Part shown: piece by piece, positions 22,001-33,300 of the stretch
Position numbering within the stretch: position 1 is the first letter of the stretch
Layout of the letters: every line of letters begins with the position of its first letter
Source: Emergomyces orientalis
Lineage: Eukaryota; Ascomycota; Eurotiomycetes; Onygenales; Ajellomycetaceae
DNA length: 64,000 bases
Assembly: GCA_002110485.1 (NCBI GenBank)
Contig: MOWL01000045.1
Coordinates: forward strand, 1,920,307 to 1,984,306
Direction: 5' to 3'
Translations under genes and position numbers: made by a program
Notes under the pieces: generated by a model
Database searches by the model: none
The model's input: the letters and a program-made list of their open reading frames with translations, nothing else
What the model was told of the DNA's origin: nothing

Positions 22001-24187
22001 CTGAAGTCAAGCGCAGCTCTTGGCAACATGTAATCCATGCATATATTCTCAATGCTTGAAAGTTATCCAAGCCAACGGCGGTCGAATGGGTGTGAGAGGA
22101 CGCGAGGGTTACGCCTATTCCCCAGCGCCCCGGGAAATAATTTGCTTAACTGAAGCGGCAAGCAAATTTAGCTGCACTGATGGTGCTGGATAGTCTCATC
22201 CTTATCCGCGCTGTGGGTTAAGTGTGGCTTTCAATTGTGTAACTACACACGCAAAAAGGAAAGGAAAAACCAAAAGCCTCGTAACGTGGGGTGGTACTTT
22301 GCCCTGGTAGCTAGTAATTATTACAGGTTTGCCGCCAGGTCAACCCTCAGGACCCACCCAAGAAGAAAATTCCGCTCCGTTTGTTAGAACCAGTCAGTGA
22401 TAAATCCTCTCAAAGATTGAATTCGATTAACTTCTGTCTCCTGCTGGCCTGGTCACAAATGCTATTTATACCTATTACCACGCAGCAAATCGGCAGTAAT
22501 TTGTTCATGTGCACTGGTTACATTTCATTTTAGCGGATAACCAAAGTTGGGATGGCATTGCACGGTATCGAGGTATTTGCACGCTCTGTGACAGGGAATT
22601 CGCATATTTTACTCGCACCATCAGCCAATTCCGGGTGCGACCCATTCATTGGTAAATACGCTGAGGTACCCTTGCTAGTTGTCAGGCAAGATGTTGTATT
22701 TGGGTCATATGTGCATATCGAAGAAGAGCCGAAAACGGCTAGGTGCCTTTATATGTCATCGTTGGCGTATCATTTTTCAGGTTGTCTGCTTCCTGATCAA
22801 TTCGTAGCTTGTAACTTTTCTTCTCAGAATCTGCGGTGTCTGGCACTCGAACATGTTTGGCTCAAGGATGAATCTCACGTTTGGGCTCCGAGCCAAAATT
22901 GATGATGCTTTAATTTTCAACAAGGGGCAGAGTGAAGTCGTGATAGCATTAAAACAAAATGTACTGTACCGTTCAGGGCCAGGGAAATCGAGACTTTTCA
23001 AAAGGTCGTTTGTCAGCCTTAGTTTGATCATTCTCTCCCCCTTGTCTTAGACGATAGTCACGATTGGCTCGACCTTCCTCTTCAGCTGTTGATGGGGACA
23101 TTGGTTGTTGGCTGCACGAGATATTCAAAAGAAATTTATCCTGCGTGCTTCGTTTTCCCGTTTTTTGTTTTTTAACATTTGTGCTTTCTCCTCATTTTCA
23201 AAATTAGCCCTCTCTAATATGATCTTGGAAGATCAACCCAACCGTCAAGGTTGCCCTCACAAGCCAGTTGACTATTGAGATGGCCGACCCGCAACCTTTG
23301 TTCCTCCTCACAATGTCTTGCTGATCTGCATCTGCGGGCAGTGTCACGATGCCCTCCCGTCACAATTTGGAAACACTCTGTATTGATATGGTGCAGCCCC
23401 TCCTCTCCGCCTAGATCTCCCGTCTGGCCGAGAGGAACCTCTCTGACGCTTGGAAACGATTTTGTTTGATAGCGGGAACCAAGGTACCGTACACCGGCAT
23501 ACATAGATTACCGGGATCTGGGAGCGTGGGAACTTTGGCGCTAGCGCGGGTGGTCCTGATCCACCACATCCCACCTTCCCCCAACCCAACCACAAAACCT
23601 TACTTTTGGTACCCCCCCGTCAGCAGCGTGTCAACCGTCGCATGAACTCAAAGGGATACAACTGCCAGCAAGGATCATAGAACAAACGGACATGGCCAAA
23701 TAAACAACAGGGAAGAAGAAGATAAACATTAAGGTAGTCGAGATAAGGGAACAGCTCTCTGTTTTCTCATTTTCCTCGTCTAACCGTTCCATGCTCGATC
23801 CTCCTTAGTAAATTTTGTGCAAAAAAAAAAAAAAAAAAGAAAACCAACCAGCGGATATCGTTGATCAATCTTTACAATCAACTCCCGATATTTCCCATGT
23901 AGAACACTTTCACGTTCAAGGCTGATCCGGTCTCACCTCGCCATACAGCCACATGTGATATTATCCCGCTAACCTCTTCAAAACTCTCCCGTCTTTTCTA
24001 TACTTCGTCCCGTATCAGAATCTTCGCCTCGCCCTTATCGCGCCGCCTCCCCTCGCTTTCTCCACCCCGATAGAGATTTATAAAAACCCACCAAATCATC
24101 CGGCAAAATATCAAAGCCTTTTGTAACATCGCCATACTGCGTAGAAATGCTTTTGGCGTTTAACGAAATGCGCGTATCCTGAGTCTG
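19075..24187. other. 5.1 kb gap with no confident gene
   Basis: This is the longest apparently gene-free stretch in the left part. Composition is mixed rather than AT-degraded. Two weak coding hints exist. At about 20127-20270 a frame reads coherently for about 46 codons (including ETWNCLDAIAQYQEYVACFAG) and ends at a GTATGT donor-like site, but no partner exon was found. At 22552-22902 there is a 116-codon ATG-started frame with no recognisable domain. A poly(A) run lies at 23821-23838. The last 600 bases are pyrimidine-rich and probably form the long leader and promoter of the gene at 24188. No tRNA was recognised. Confidence 0.45.
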
Positions 24188-25558
24188 ATGTTCAGTCCTA
24201 ATTCTTCATCGCCTTCCTCAAACCCAACTTCTCACACACGATCCCATAGGAACAGCTTCACGCTCCCCACCGCTCCCGCAAAGTTGGCTTTTCCAACTGG
24301 CGAATGTCGATTTATATTACTCCACCCATCTGTTCCCGACCAGCGCTGCTCGTGCCAGGGATTTCGTCGCAATGAGTCCCGTCTAGGTGCTAGTTGTGAA
24401 TGTGGCCATCAGGCATGCTACCACGCACCAGGTAACATGGTGAGCAATTCCCGAGTAAAGGAGCCTGTCTCACCAACTGTGCAACCGGCGCAGGCGGCTC
24501 TTCTGGAAAGAATCTGTCGGCTAGAGGAACAACACCGGCATGATCGAAGGTTATGGGAGGAAGAGTTGAAAGAGGAGAGACGGGCACGCCGTGAAGATGC
24601 TAGGGTTCTAAGGGAGGCAATGCATTCGTTTTACAAGTTTATGGAACGGGAGGTCCCACAAAAGTTTGCCGTTGTGGACGATAAAACCGATAGCTTGTTG
24701 GATCATGTCTCGCGGTTGGAAGAAAGAATTGGTATAGTAGATGATTCGACCATGGCGTTGGAAAACCGGGTTTCAGATCTCGAGGGTGACGATGGCGATG
24801 GCGATGGCGATGGCGATGACGATGTTCATGAAAATAATGATGATGGAATTGAAAACAAGGGCATGGATGAGGAAAAGCCCATAGGGGAAGACGAAAGGAA
24901 CCCTAAACGAGCCAGACGAAAATGGTTAACGACCCATAAAGATGGCATGGAGCAGAGAACGAATTCTCTCAACCTGAACGGTGTCTTTCAGCCAGAGGAC
25001 TCCTGTCGTTGCCATTCTTCCATGGCACCTCCCACACGCCCTGTTTCTTCGCTATCCCATTCTGCGACTGCCAGCTCAAAATCACCTAAAATAACCCATT
25101 ACAACCCTGCCACAGACTCTGCCTTTCCCCTGGATCTTATTGAAGCCCACACCCCTAATACCGGGGCTCACACGTACGTCCGCAGACTAACGTCTCCGCC
25201 GCGGGACTTTGTTACCCCTCCCCTCTCGAAGCCAGAAAATCTGCCATATACAACCATCATACATGCGACGAACATTCGCACTGTAGGCGTGCCACTCATC
25301 AAACCACCTCGTCCCCGTTCTGTTTCTGGCATGCAAGACATCGACCAGAAATATTCAGCGCGTCAGCAGCAAGTCTCCAAAGCGTACCCTTCGCCTGAAG
25401 AAAAGAGCATTGAGCCGTACTGTGAGCTGCCAAACCCGCGATCTGGCAAACGAAAACTTGATGCAGATGGACGATATTCTCCTGAGACATGGCAACGGCC
25501 AATGTTCATCCCGATGCCACCGCCACTGTCTCTGTCAGGCCCGGATCTTAAAGTTTGA
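24188..25558 (+). CDS. Conserved-looking protein with Cys/His cluster and coiled coil, function unknown
   Basis: A single exon of 456 residues. A Ser/Thr-rich N-terminus is followed at about residues 55-81 by a Cys/His cluster of the form Cys-x-Cys-x13-Cys-x-Cys-Gly-His-x2-Cys-x-His, which looks like a metal-binding knuckle. Residues about 104-202 are a charged heptad-like coiled coil rich in Glu, Arg and Leu (RLEEQHRHDRRLWEEEL, then SRLEERIGIVDDS). An Asp/Gly run encoded by GATGGC hexanucleotides follows at about residues 201-212, then a Pro/Ser-rich tail ending in PPPLSLSGPDLKV. I have seen the CxC...CxCGHxxCxH pattern in uncharacterised filamentous-fungal proteins but cannot name a family or function. 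Nuclear location is plausible from basic stretches but is inference. Confidence 0.7.
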   Translation: MFSPNSSSPSSNPTSHTRSHRNSFTLPTAPAKLAFPTGECRFILLHPSVPDQRCSCQGFRRNESRLGASCECGHQACYHAPGNMVSNSRVKEPVSPTVQPAQAALLERICRLEEQHRHDRRLWEEELKEERRARREDARVLREAMHSFYKFMEREVPQKFAVVDDKTDSLLDHVSRLEERIGIVDDSTMALENRVSDLEGDDGDGDGDGDDDVHENNDDGIENKGMDEEKPIGEDERNPKRARRKWLTTHKDGMEQRTNSLNLNGVFQPEDSCRCHSSMAPPTRPVSSLSHSATASSKSPKITHYNPATDSAFPLDLIEAHTPNTGAHTYVRRLTSPPRDFVTPPLSKPENLPYTTIIHATNIRTVGVPLIKPPRPRSVSGMQDIDQKYSARQQQVSKAYPSPEEKSIEPYCELPNPRSGKRKLDADGRYSPETWQRPMFIPMPPPLSLSGPDLKV

Positions 25559-26858
25559 AATCATGTTTTCCAAAAAGGGCCAGCCCATAATGAGAATCTG
25601 AAGGACAACAGCAGTGAAATCAAACTGATTGGTCTTTTGACCGTCCCTTCGCCAAATTTCCTTGATTACCCTTTGGATGTCAAGTCTCTCCTCAACAGAG
25701 AAACGAGGACGATGCCATTAATCAACATCTTGATGATAATTCTGACAATCCCAACGTATCTTCCCTGCATCCTTCAACCTCCGTCTCTTGCGCGCTGCAG
25801 AAATATTGACTGCGGAACTGTGATTACGGGACAACATTCGCAACCACAACAAACCACGTGTCTCCGCGCCGCTCATAACTAACTACTTCCCGCTATCGTT
25901 TTTTTTCCCTCGTTACAAACTCCACTCCTCCCCTCCTGCACTTCCAACCACCTCTCCGCTCACTCCCCGCTCGACCTTCTTACCCACCTCTCTCTCTTGT
26001 TTGTTTTTCTCACTTCGATGCAGATTAAAAAGGCCCACTACCAACAACACAAGCTATAGAACTCAGGGACCCGGCGTTGTTAATTTTCCTTTGTGGTGAA
26101 ACAGGCGTTATTAGTCCTCCCCTTCCTCCCCCTCCCCCCCTTTTTTATTATTATTTTTTTTATTCGTATCTACCAGACGCCTCCCCGTGATTTCATGCAG
26201 CCTTATTTAGCCCATGGTTTTTGTCCTCGTCCTTACAGCCCAACGCTTGCTTTTGTTTTTCTTTTTTCTTTTCCTTTCGCGTCTCCTCTTCCCGTTATTG
26301 TTATCTGAGCGACATTCTTATACGAAACGATTGGAGCCAAATTAGGATATAGACTTTTCCTTACCTGTTTATGGAACATATTATATATAGAGAAGAGATA
26401 TGTTTGATTTTCCCGTTCCGTGCTTCGATAGAGTGCTGAGTAGTAAAGTACATTGAAGATGTGATACAAACTGTCTCTGTTTAACCATTTACATCTACGA
26501 TATCGCTAATTCTTGGTATATTTCTATGTACTGTACATGATCTATGTCAATGTGGCAGTAAAGAATGTTAAGTGCGTGTTGACTGTGGCATTGCATGGCT
26601 GAGCTTGGACTGCGCTCATTGTACTCCGAGCTTTTTTGAAAGAAGGATACACGATGAAGAACGTATCAGTGAAGAGATGGGAATAATGGCATAAAGCATG
26701 GGGTGGATATAACGTATTACAAGAGGCTTTCCAAAGTATCCAAAAAGATAATAACGCCGCCACCGTATAATACAGAGAAGTGAAAGCACTCTACCTACCC
26801 TCTGATATATTCTTTTTCTTATATCATATATATTATATACTTCCCCCACCCCAAGGAC
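25559..26858. other. Convergent intergenic region
   Basis: This lies between the 3' ends of the coiled-coil protein gene (plus) and HUT1 (minus). It contains pyrimidine-rich tracts around 25890-26290 and AT-rich DNA to 26850. No coding frame with recognisable content and no RNA gene was found. Confidence 0.5.
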
Positions 26859-28233
26859 TTACCACTCCTTCCCCCCCTTATTACTGTTACTACTCAGCTT
26901 CTCCTTCTCCTTCTCCGCCAATTTCTTCGCCTTTTCCCTCTTCTGAACCAACCCTTCCGCCCCAATACCGCCAAAGACCAGTCCAACGCCTATCCATTGG
27001 CCCCCGCTCAATCGATGGCCGAACCACATCACACTCAACAGCATCGTCAGCATCTTCCTCGTCACTGTAACCGTTACAAGTAGCAGGGAAGAGAAATGTG
27101 CAAGTGTATGGAATATGAATAGCTGACCAACCGCACCGCAGGCAGCGAAGGCAATTACGTCTTTTGTTGCGGTTGGGTGACGGGATAGGAATGCAAGGGC
27201 AGAAGATAGCTCGGAGGTCTGCGATAGGTCGATGGGGAGTGGCATGAGGGGGAGGATTGAGGTGGAGAGGTGTGGGGTGACGAGAAGGTAGGTAATTGTT
27301 AGGAGTGTGCAAAGCACGTTTTGCGCCACCATCATCTGCGGGCCGGTGAAACGGGTGTAGAGCATTGGAGAAGAAAATATATGGTCTTGCGTGGTATTTG
27401 TGAGGCCGTCTAGAAGCAAGTTTACGGATAGGAGGAAGAGGCCGTAGAGGGACGAGCCGTTTTCATTATTGTTCCGGCTGCCCTTCTTCTTGCTGGAGGT
27501 TGGGTGGTGGAGGGTGAATGTCGCGACGCCAACGGTGACGAGAAGAATGACGCCGTATTTATAGAGAGGGTAGCGTTTGCGGAAGATGGCGAGATGGAGG
27601 AACATTACCGGGAGGAGTTTGCAGGATTTTGCGAGGATAAAGGTCAGGTAGTCGATGTGTCCGAGGCTGGCGTAGCCGAAAGGTGAAGCGAGGGATGAGG
27701 ATATGCTGATGAGGAGAAGGGGGAACAGGATGCGCCGTGTTGGGAAAACTGCGGGAAGTTTTTCGCCTCGCGGAGTGGAGAAGTAGAGGTACATGAAGCC
27801 TGTAATGGCGGCAAAAAAAGACTGGATTGTATTAAGGACGACTGAGAATATCCATCTTTCCGTTGGCGGGTTGGGATCTTCCGCTGTTGGAGAGTAGACG
27901 GCATATGAGGTAGTGGTGATGGCTTCTTGAAGAACTCCCCAAGACAAGCTTTAATTAATGGCAAATGTTAGCTCATAGATTAGATAAAGCTGGAACAGCC
28001 CTCTCTTACAATGACGCATATATTCCTCCAACGCATATAAATAATTGAAGAAGGCCGGCATCCGAATGATGGCTACCTGTCGCTGATGATTTTGCGGCGT
28101 CTTTCGCGAGGGCTTTGCCTGTGACGACACCATTGGCTTGCCGCATACCATGTTCCGGGAGCTCTGGAGGCGCATTCATAACGCCAGACGAGGGAACCCG
28201 TTGTAGAGGAGCTTTTTGCTTTTGGCGCGCCAT
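26859..28233 (-). CDS. HUT1: UDP-galactose/nucleotide-sugar transporter of the HUT1/SLC35B1 family
   Basis: Exons 28233-28010 and 27948-26859 (61-bp intron) give 437 residues. The join restores GGIYASFLSWGVLQEAITT. About eight to ten hydrophobic segments are visible from residue 60 to 410, including FGYASLGHIDYLTFILAKSCKLLPVM, YGLFLLSVNLLLDGLTNTTQD, CGAVGQLFIFHTLAHFSSLLLVTVTVTRK and MWFGHRLSGGQWIGVGLVFGG, all characteristic of the SLC35B/HUT1 family. A charged Lys/Glu tail of about 30 residues faces the cytosol. Yeast Hut1 is an ER membrane transporter linked to UDP-galactose uptake and ER homeostasis; the mammalian relative SLC35B1 exchanges ATP and ADP in the ER, so the transported nucleotide here is uncertain. 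The gene is divergent from SEN15. Confidence 0.9.
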
Positions 28234-29002
28234 GGCGGCTTAAGGGGTAAATATTGAAGTTGAACTCAACGCACGTTGCTCAGCGCGACGGAGAAAGGGA
28301 GCTCGGTATATTTTCACGAAGGGAAAATGGGGTAAGAAACTGAGCAGACAAGCAAAATCTAGAGCGCGGAATTCAAAGTCAAATAGGTAAAATAAAAAGG
28401 AACGGTCTATAGCGAACGATAGAGTGGAGGGTTGTAGGATTGCATTGCTGGACATGGAAAATAAAATATCACAAATGGTTATCCTCGAACTTTCCGGTTG
28501 ATGATGCCATCTGTTCTGTTCGGCGGGCCTGAGGCCTTTACCTAAGCAGCGACATATTAGTTTAGTTAGTTAGGGCTTGGCTGGTCACGCATGCCGATAA
28601 GCTCAGTCCTATGGATGCAACCGCAAACTTCTTTTTCCCCAACCGTGACTCGCAGGATAGCTCAGATCGTGATTGCGGAGCTTCCCCGACATCAACCATC
28701 CAGTTGTATACCAAGCAATAGCATTTATTCATATGCCAATTTTCTTTCTATTAAATTATACCATGAACTTGCTTTGGCGAAAGTCCTAGTATCGAATTCC
28801 CGCAGTACAAAAAAAACCTCAACCTTTGCCGCATTGCACCTCACGCTGTTGGAAACCAGATACACCAACAAGCAAAGCTCTATCCAGGCGCTGAATTGAT
28901 ACCCAACCCGATTAGTCGCCTTTCTCCGACCTTCAGGCAATTTGCTCCACAGCTCCGCGCCCTTCTAAATACCCAGCTAGCCATCCTATCCTGCCACCCA
29001 CC
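28234..29002. promoter_or_regulatory. Divergent promoter region, HUT1 / SEN15
   Basis: A 0.77 kb spacer between outward-facing genes. A short open frame at 28591-28899 has no recognisable content. The 120 bases before 29003 are C-rich. No specific regulatory motif was identified. Confidence 0.45.
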
Positions 29003-29662
29003 ATGCCAACCGCCACGACAACCACCTCCTCCAGCCCTTTCCCATCCGCCCTCACAACTCTCACAGCCCCCACCTCCCAAACCCCCATAGCCTCCCTAAC
29101 AACCCAAATATTCCATAACCTCCAATACCAACACCGTTGGACTGCCCTGCGCATCCACGAGCCTTACACCCTCTCCCCAACTCAACGCATGCCCCTAATA
29201 TCCGGCCAGCCCCCTCAAACCCTCTATACCCACCCGGACGAACAAGCCTACATGCTAGAGCATGGTATCAGTATGGACGATGTCCCCACGGAACGTGAGT
29301 GGGTGATTCCAACGGCGCAGGGGCAGGCGTGGAGCTTAAGAAGGCTGGCAGAGTGTTTTGATGCGTTGCCATTGCCCGAGAGCAAACATGCAGATGCGGG
29401 TGCGATTATGAATAAAGATGACGATGGGGAATTTTCAGAAGGGAAGAGTGGAGAAGTGACGGAGAAAAAGAAAAATAAGAAGGAGAAGGCAAAAAAGACG
29501 AGTCAAGAAGAGATGTTTGCGGAATATGAGCGGAGGAAAAGGGGGAAAGAGTGGGGTGGGAAGAGAGCTCTGATGGCGATGGTGAATAGGGGGATGGGCG
29601 GGGATGGGACGGTAGTGTACTATGTTGTGCTTGAGGGGAGCGTTAAACCACGGCAGAATTGA
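29003..29662 (+). CDS. SEN15: tRNA-splicing endonuclease subunit Sen15
   Basis: A single exon of 219 residues starting at the first ATG. After a Thr/Ser/Pro-rich N-terminus, the Sen15 fold is recognisable from about residue 30: HNLQYQHRWTALRIH, PLISGQPPQTLY, WVIPTAQGQAWSLRRLAECFDAL, and the terminal VVYYVVLEGSVKPRQN, a strong family hallmark. Between them a Lys/Glu-rich insertion (about residues 136-195) replaces the shorter loop of yeast Sen15. The protein is a structural subunit of the Sen2-Sen34-Sen15-Sen54 heterotetramer that cuts introns from pre-tRNA. Sen15 lacks the catalytic triad, in keeping with this sequence. No frameshift is seen. Confidence 0.88.
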   Translation: MPTATTTTSSSPFPSALTTLTAPTSQTPIASLTTQIFHNLQYQHRWTALRIHEPYTLSPTQRMPLISGQPPQTLYTHPDEQAYMLEHGISMDDVPTEREWVIPTAQGQAWSLRRLAECFDALPLPESKHADAGAIMNKDDDGEFSEGKSGEVTEKKKNKKEKAKKTSQEEMFAEYERRKRGKEWGGKRALMAMVNRGMGGDGTVVYYVVLEGSVKPRQN

Positions 29663-30373
29663 AAGGAAATTTCTTTCTTTGGTTATTTATTCTCTGGAGC
29701 TACGCGTGCGGGTATCCCTTGTATGTTTTGGGATATATGAAAGCTTGACTCTGTTTTGGGAGGAGGTTGAAAATTTGCACACGGTAACCATCGGTCCGTT
29801 AGGGGTAAATCGACCATCGAGTATGCAACGTCAGGGAGATGCGGGATTGCTTCATTTGAGGCAGGAAGTTCTCAGTCACAAACAGCTTGACGGGTACGAA
29901 TTTGTACAGGATACTGAAACATCGCTCCACACCATTGGCGAGTCTAGTTCGACGGTCGGGGTGAAAATTTGCCGCTGACGCAAGGAGCACTCGATTTCAC
30001 ACAAAAACGAAAGGACGGGAGTTAGAACAACCAGGTATCATCTATTTTTAAAACGCTATCCAAGAACGAAAAGAAAAAACAAATATCCTGTGCGACTTCA
30101 AATGGGCAAACGCTCCCACTCCAATATTTAAAGCCAAAAACCAAAAATATAAACACGCCAACAGACAAAAGCCTGCCCTTGATCCATCGCGACAAGCACC
30201 AGCATGTACCAGAACACCAGATCAACTGGGTATCATATCAAAACCAATCAATTTTCCCCCTCAAACGAAAACTAGAAAATGTGCCAAAGAGAGTCGAGAA
30301 AATACGCCACAAAGAAGAAAATGTGCCAAGGATCAGAATCTAAGGGAGATGGATATATTAAACCCCGTATTAA
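29663..30373. other. Convergent intergenic region, SEN15 / SIP3-like
   Basis: Contains the 3' ends of SEN15 (plus) and the Sip3-like gene (minus). The plus strand is A-rich from 30050 to 30330. The open frame at 29622-29978 overlaps the end of SEN15 and has no recognisable content. Confidence 0.5.
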
Positions 30374-33300
30374 TCAACCACGAATCTTCTCCATCTCCCG
30401 TTGACAACTCAAACAATAATCCTTATACCAATGCTGGATATCTTCAATCTCCACCGCTGCAAACCGCTTCTCGAAACCCGAGACAATCTCATCACCGCCG
30501 CTGTCGCGATTATTTAATCGTTTCCGATCGGTCAACAGAATCTCGATCACGTGGCACTTCTGCGTCTCTTGTCGAATCCAGCGTTCCCATTCGGCTTGAA
30601 TAACCTCTTTCTCTATCCGATTGACCACCCTCAGAGCAACGAGAAGGTTATGCCGGTAAATCCCAAGCCGTTCTCGGGTGCGTTGGAGCTGCTGGGCCGC
30701 GGTTTTTGTCTTGGAATCCTTGTTGGTTTTGGTTGCAGAAGGTGTGAGTACCCATGGAAGCTCTGCAACTCTTAAAGCGTTGTTATCACGGAAAATTGCG
30801 AAGCTAGAATTAACCACATAAAATTATCAAAAATCAATTTGACTTGTCCATCTCCATGTAGCTGGTATCAAAAAATGAGGGGGGAAAATAAGCAAAAAAT
30901 AATGGACTGACCAAGAGCTTGCATTGCGCTTATCAATTTCCGTAGTATTTGCAATCGCATCATCCATATCCTTAATATATACTGCCTTGCTCATAACCTG
31001 ATTAGGTCCCACTCCAAGCCGGGTCATAAAATTCCCAGCATTGCGCTCATGCCACCATTCAACCGTATCATTGTACGAATGAAACCCGTTAATAAGCACG
31101 CTGAACGTGAGCAACAAGAGTATGACGCTGTGCGCGTTGGACGTTTTCCATATCCATCGAAGTAGCGCCCAGAACCAAATCATCAACGATGATACCGCAC
31201 TTTGTAGCAAAGAGCCGGATGTTTCTAGCAGAAGCGGGATGATGCCACTTTGCTTGAGCGGTCGACGAAGACGGGATTTTAAAATTTGCGAACCCTCTGT
31301 AAGTTCGGTTCCGTGTGTCAGGCGGCCGATATGACCGAATTGCGCTATAGCCCTTTTCGTTTGGTTATGGGGTCCAAGCCTTTTAACCTCTTCGGAGACA
31401 AGATCCACAAGGTCAAGCGCATCCTGCTCAAGATCATTCAAGGCTTGCCTGTCGATTATACCTTTTTGATTCGTTGCATTAGCTAATGATCGGTGCTGGT
31501 ACGATAATTTGGGAAATGGGGTACATGATAGAAAAACTTACTTCGAATCAGGTATGGTTCCCAGAGCCATTCCACTTTGGTGAATATGGCAAGCTTGCAT
31601 CTTGATTTTGAGACGTGGGTAATAACAATTTTGCTGACCAGCCTGAAATAACGTTTAAACGGGAGATGCCACGGCGTCCGTTTATCTGTTACTACGTAGC
31701 ATAAGTGGTCGTTTAAAACATCAACAATTTGATAGTCAGATACATCAGTGAGACGTAGCCGTCCTAAATATTATTAGCTTCGTCCAGAAAATCCATGGAC
31801 ACGAAGTTAGGCGTTAGCTTACGAAAGGTATCCGCCATCCTTATCTGATACTGGATATCACGTCTCATATGTGCAGAATGAAGATTGGACCACGGCCCTT
31901 GCTTAATGTCTTTTTACATACTCATATTAGCTGGAATCGAGACTTGACACTGAAGAGGAAGTATTTAAAACTTACTTTGGGCCCTCCGTTGGTGATGAAG
32001 CAGTTGCCAAACGGCACTTTTATCCCCGAAAAGGATATGGAATAAGGCTTTCGAACTAATATCAAAAAATTTCTCGGCAGCCAGATGAAGAGTGCCCTGC
32101 GGCACATATTCCACAGGCTGAGATGGCAACTTGAATCGAGGTGCATCGTGATGGCTAGACTTGTGTTTATTCATATCCGGGTCATTGTCGAGGCGTAGCG
32201 CTGACTTGAAAAGGGCATCGGAGCGTTTCCCGTTGACATCATTCGACGCTCCATCGACTGGCGTGTTCAGGGACACATCCTCCCAACTCTCCATACTCGG
32301 GGTCCGTGTAATATCCTGTTCCATTTTCATTAAAGTTTTGAATACATTCTCGAGGTTAGGTTGTTCCTTCGCGGACGCCATGTTGACCAGATAATTCAGT
32401 CGCCTGTGGATTAATTTCAAGGGGTCCAAAAATGTTTTAATTGTAAGGCGTCCGGGAATATCGGTACCCTCCCCAGGGGCTAGGTGAAGGAACAGGAAAT
32501 CGCAATCTCTGCCGGGAGCAGCCGTCACTTCAGTAATCAGATCAAGGCCGGCACCGCTTGTCAGTACAAGACTGAAATGATTGCTGTAAAAGTAGATATG
32601 TCTGGTCGTGACGTATGCTCTCCCTGGAAAATCCTGCTGGTCATTTGGACTAAAACATGCGCGGAATACAAGCACAAGAGTCTCATCCTTTGGTATATTT
32701 GGGAAAAGGAGACGAAACTGGGAGTCGTGTGGTTTTAGCTGCGTGGGGTAATAGCTGGGGTACTCATATGTAACCATGGGGCCGCTATTCGTGAGTGATG
32801 AATCGCCGCCACCACCAAGACTGACAGTTTGTCTGTGACGAGTTGCGATAGGAAGACTTGCTGGTGCGTGGTTATTGCCTGAAACGTCTTCATCGGAGGT
32901 TTTGGGCTACACAGTAGTCAAATGTTAGCTGGGCTGCAAAACACTACCAGATAAAATATTCGAGAAAAAAAACTACATACCTGGCCGTCAGCTCCTCCTG
33001 CGAAAATCGGTACCCTTTTACGCTCCAACCTGTTCACGTAACCCCAATGTGAACTTCCCCAAAGGTTCGCCATCATACCGCTTGGTATCCCTCCTATCCC
33101 ATCTGGTATTCTGACCCCAACTCCTCTTTCACTGCTCACAATCACTGCTGCTCTACTCATACTAGTAGGTGCGGGAGGGTTCGCTAACGTTGGCGGCGCA
33201 AGGGACCCCACGGGTGCATCTCGAGCATTGAAATTAAAAGTGTAGGAGGCCTTTTGTTTATGCTCAATCTCTGGAGCATTGGCGGGCCCTTGCGCGCTCA

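Noticed and set aside
22552..22902. 116-codon ATG-started frame as a gene
   Set aside because: No domain, signal or splice context; length is within chance for 5 kb of mixed-composition DNA. Kept only as a hint in the gap entry.
23390..23480. A-box-like TGGCCGAGAGG suggesting a tRNA gene
   Set aside because: No matching B box (GGTTCRANYCC) or cloverleaf pairing could be found nearby on either strand.
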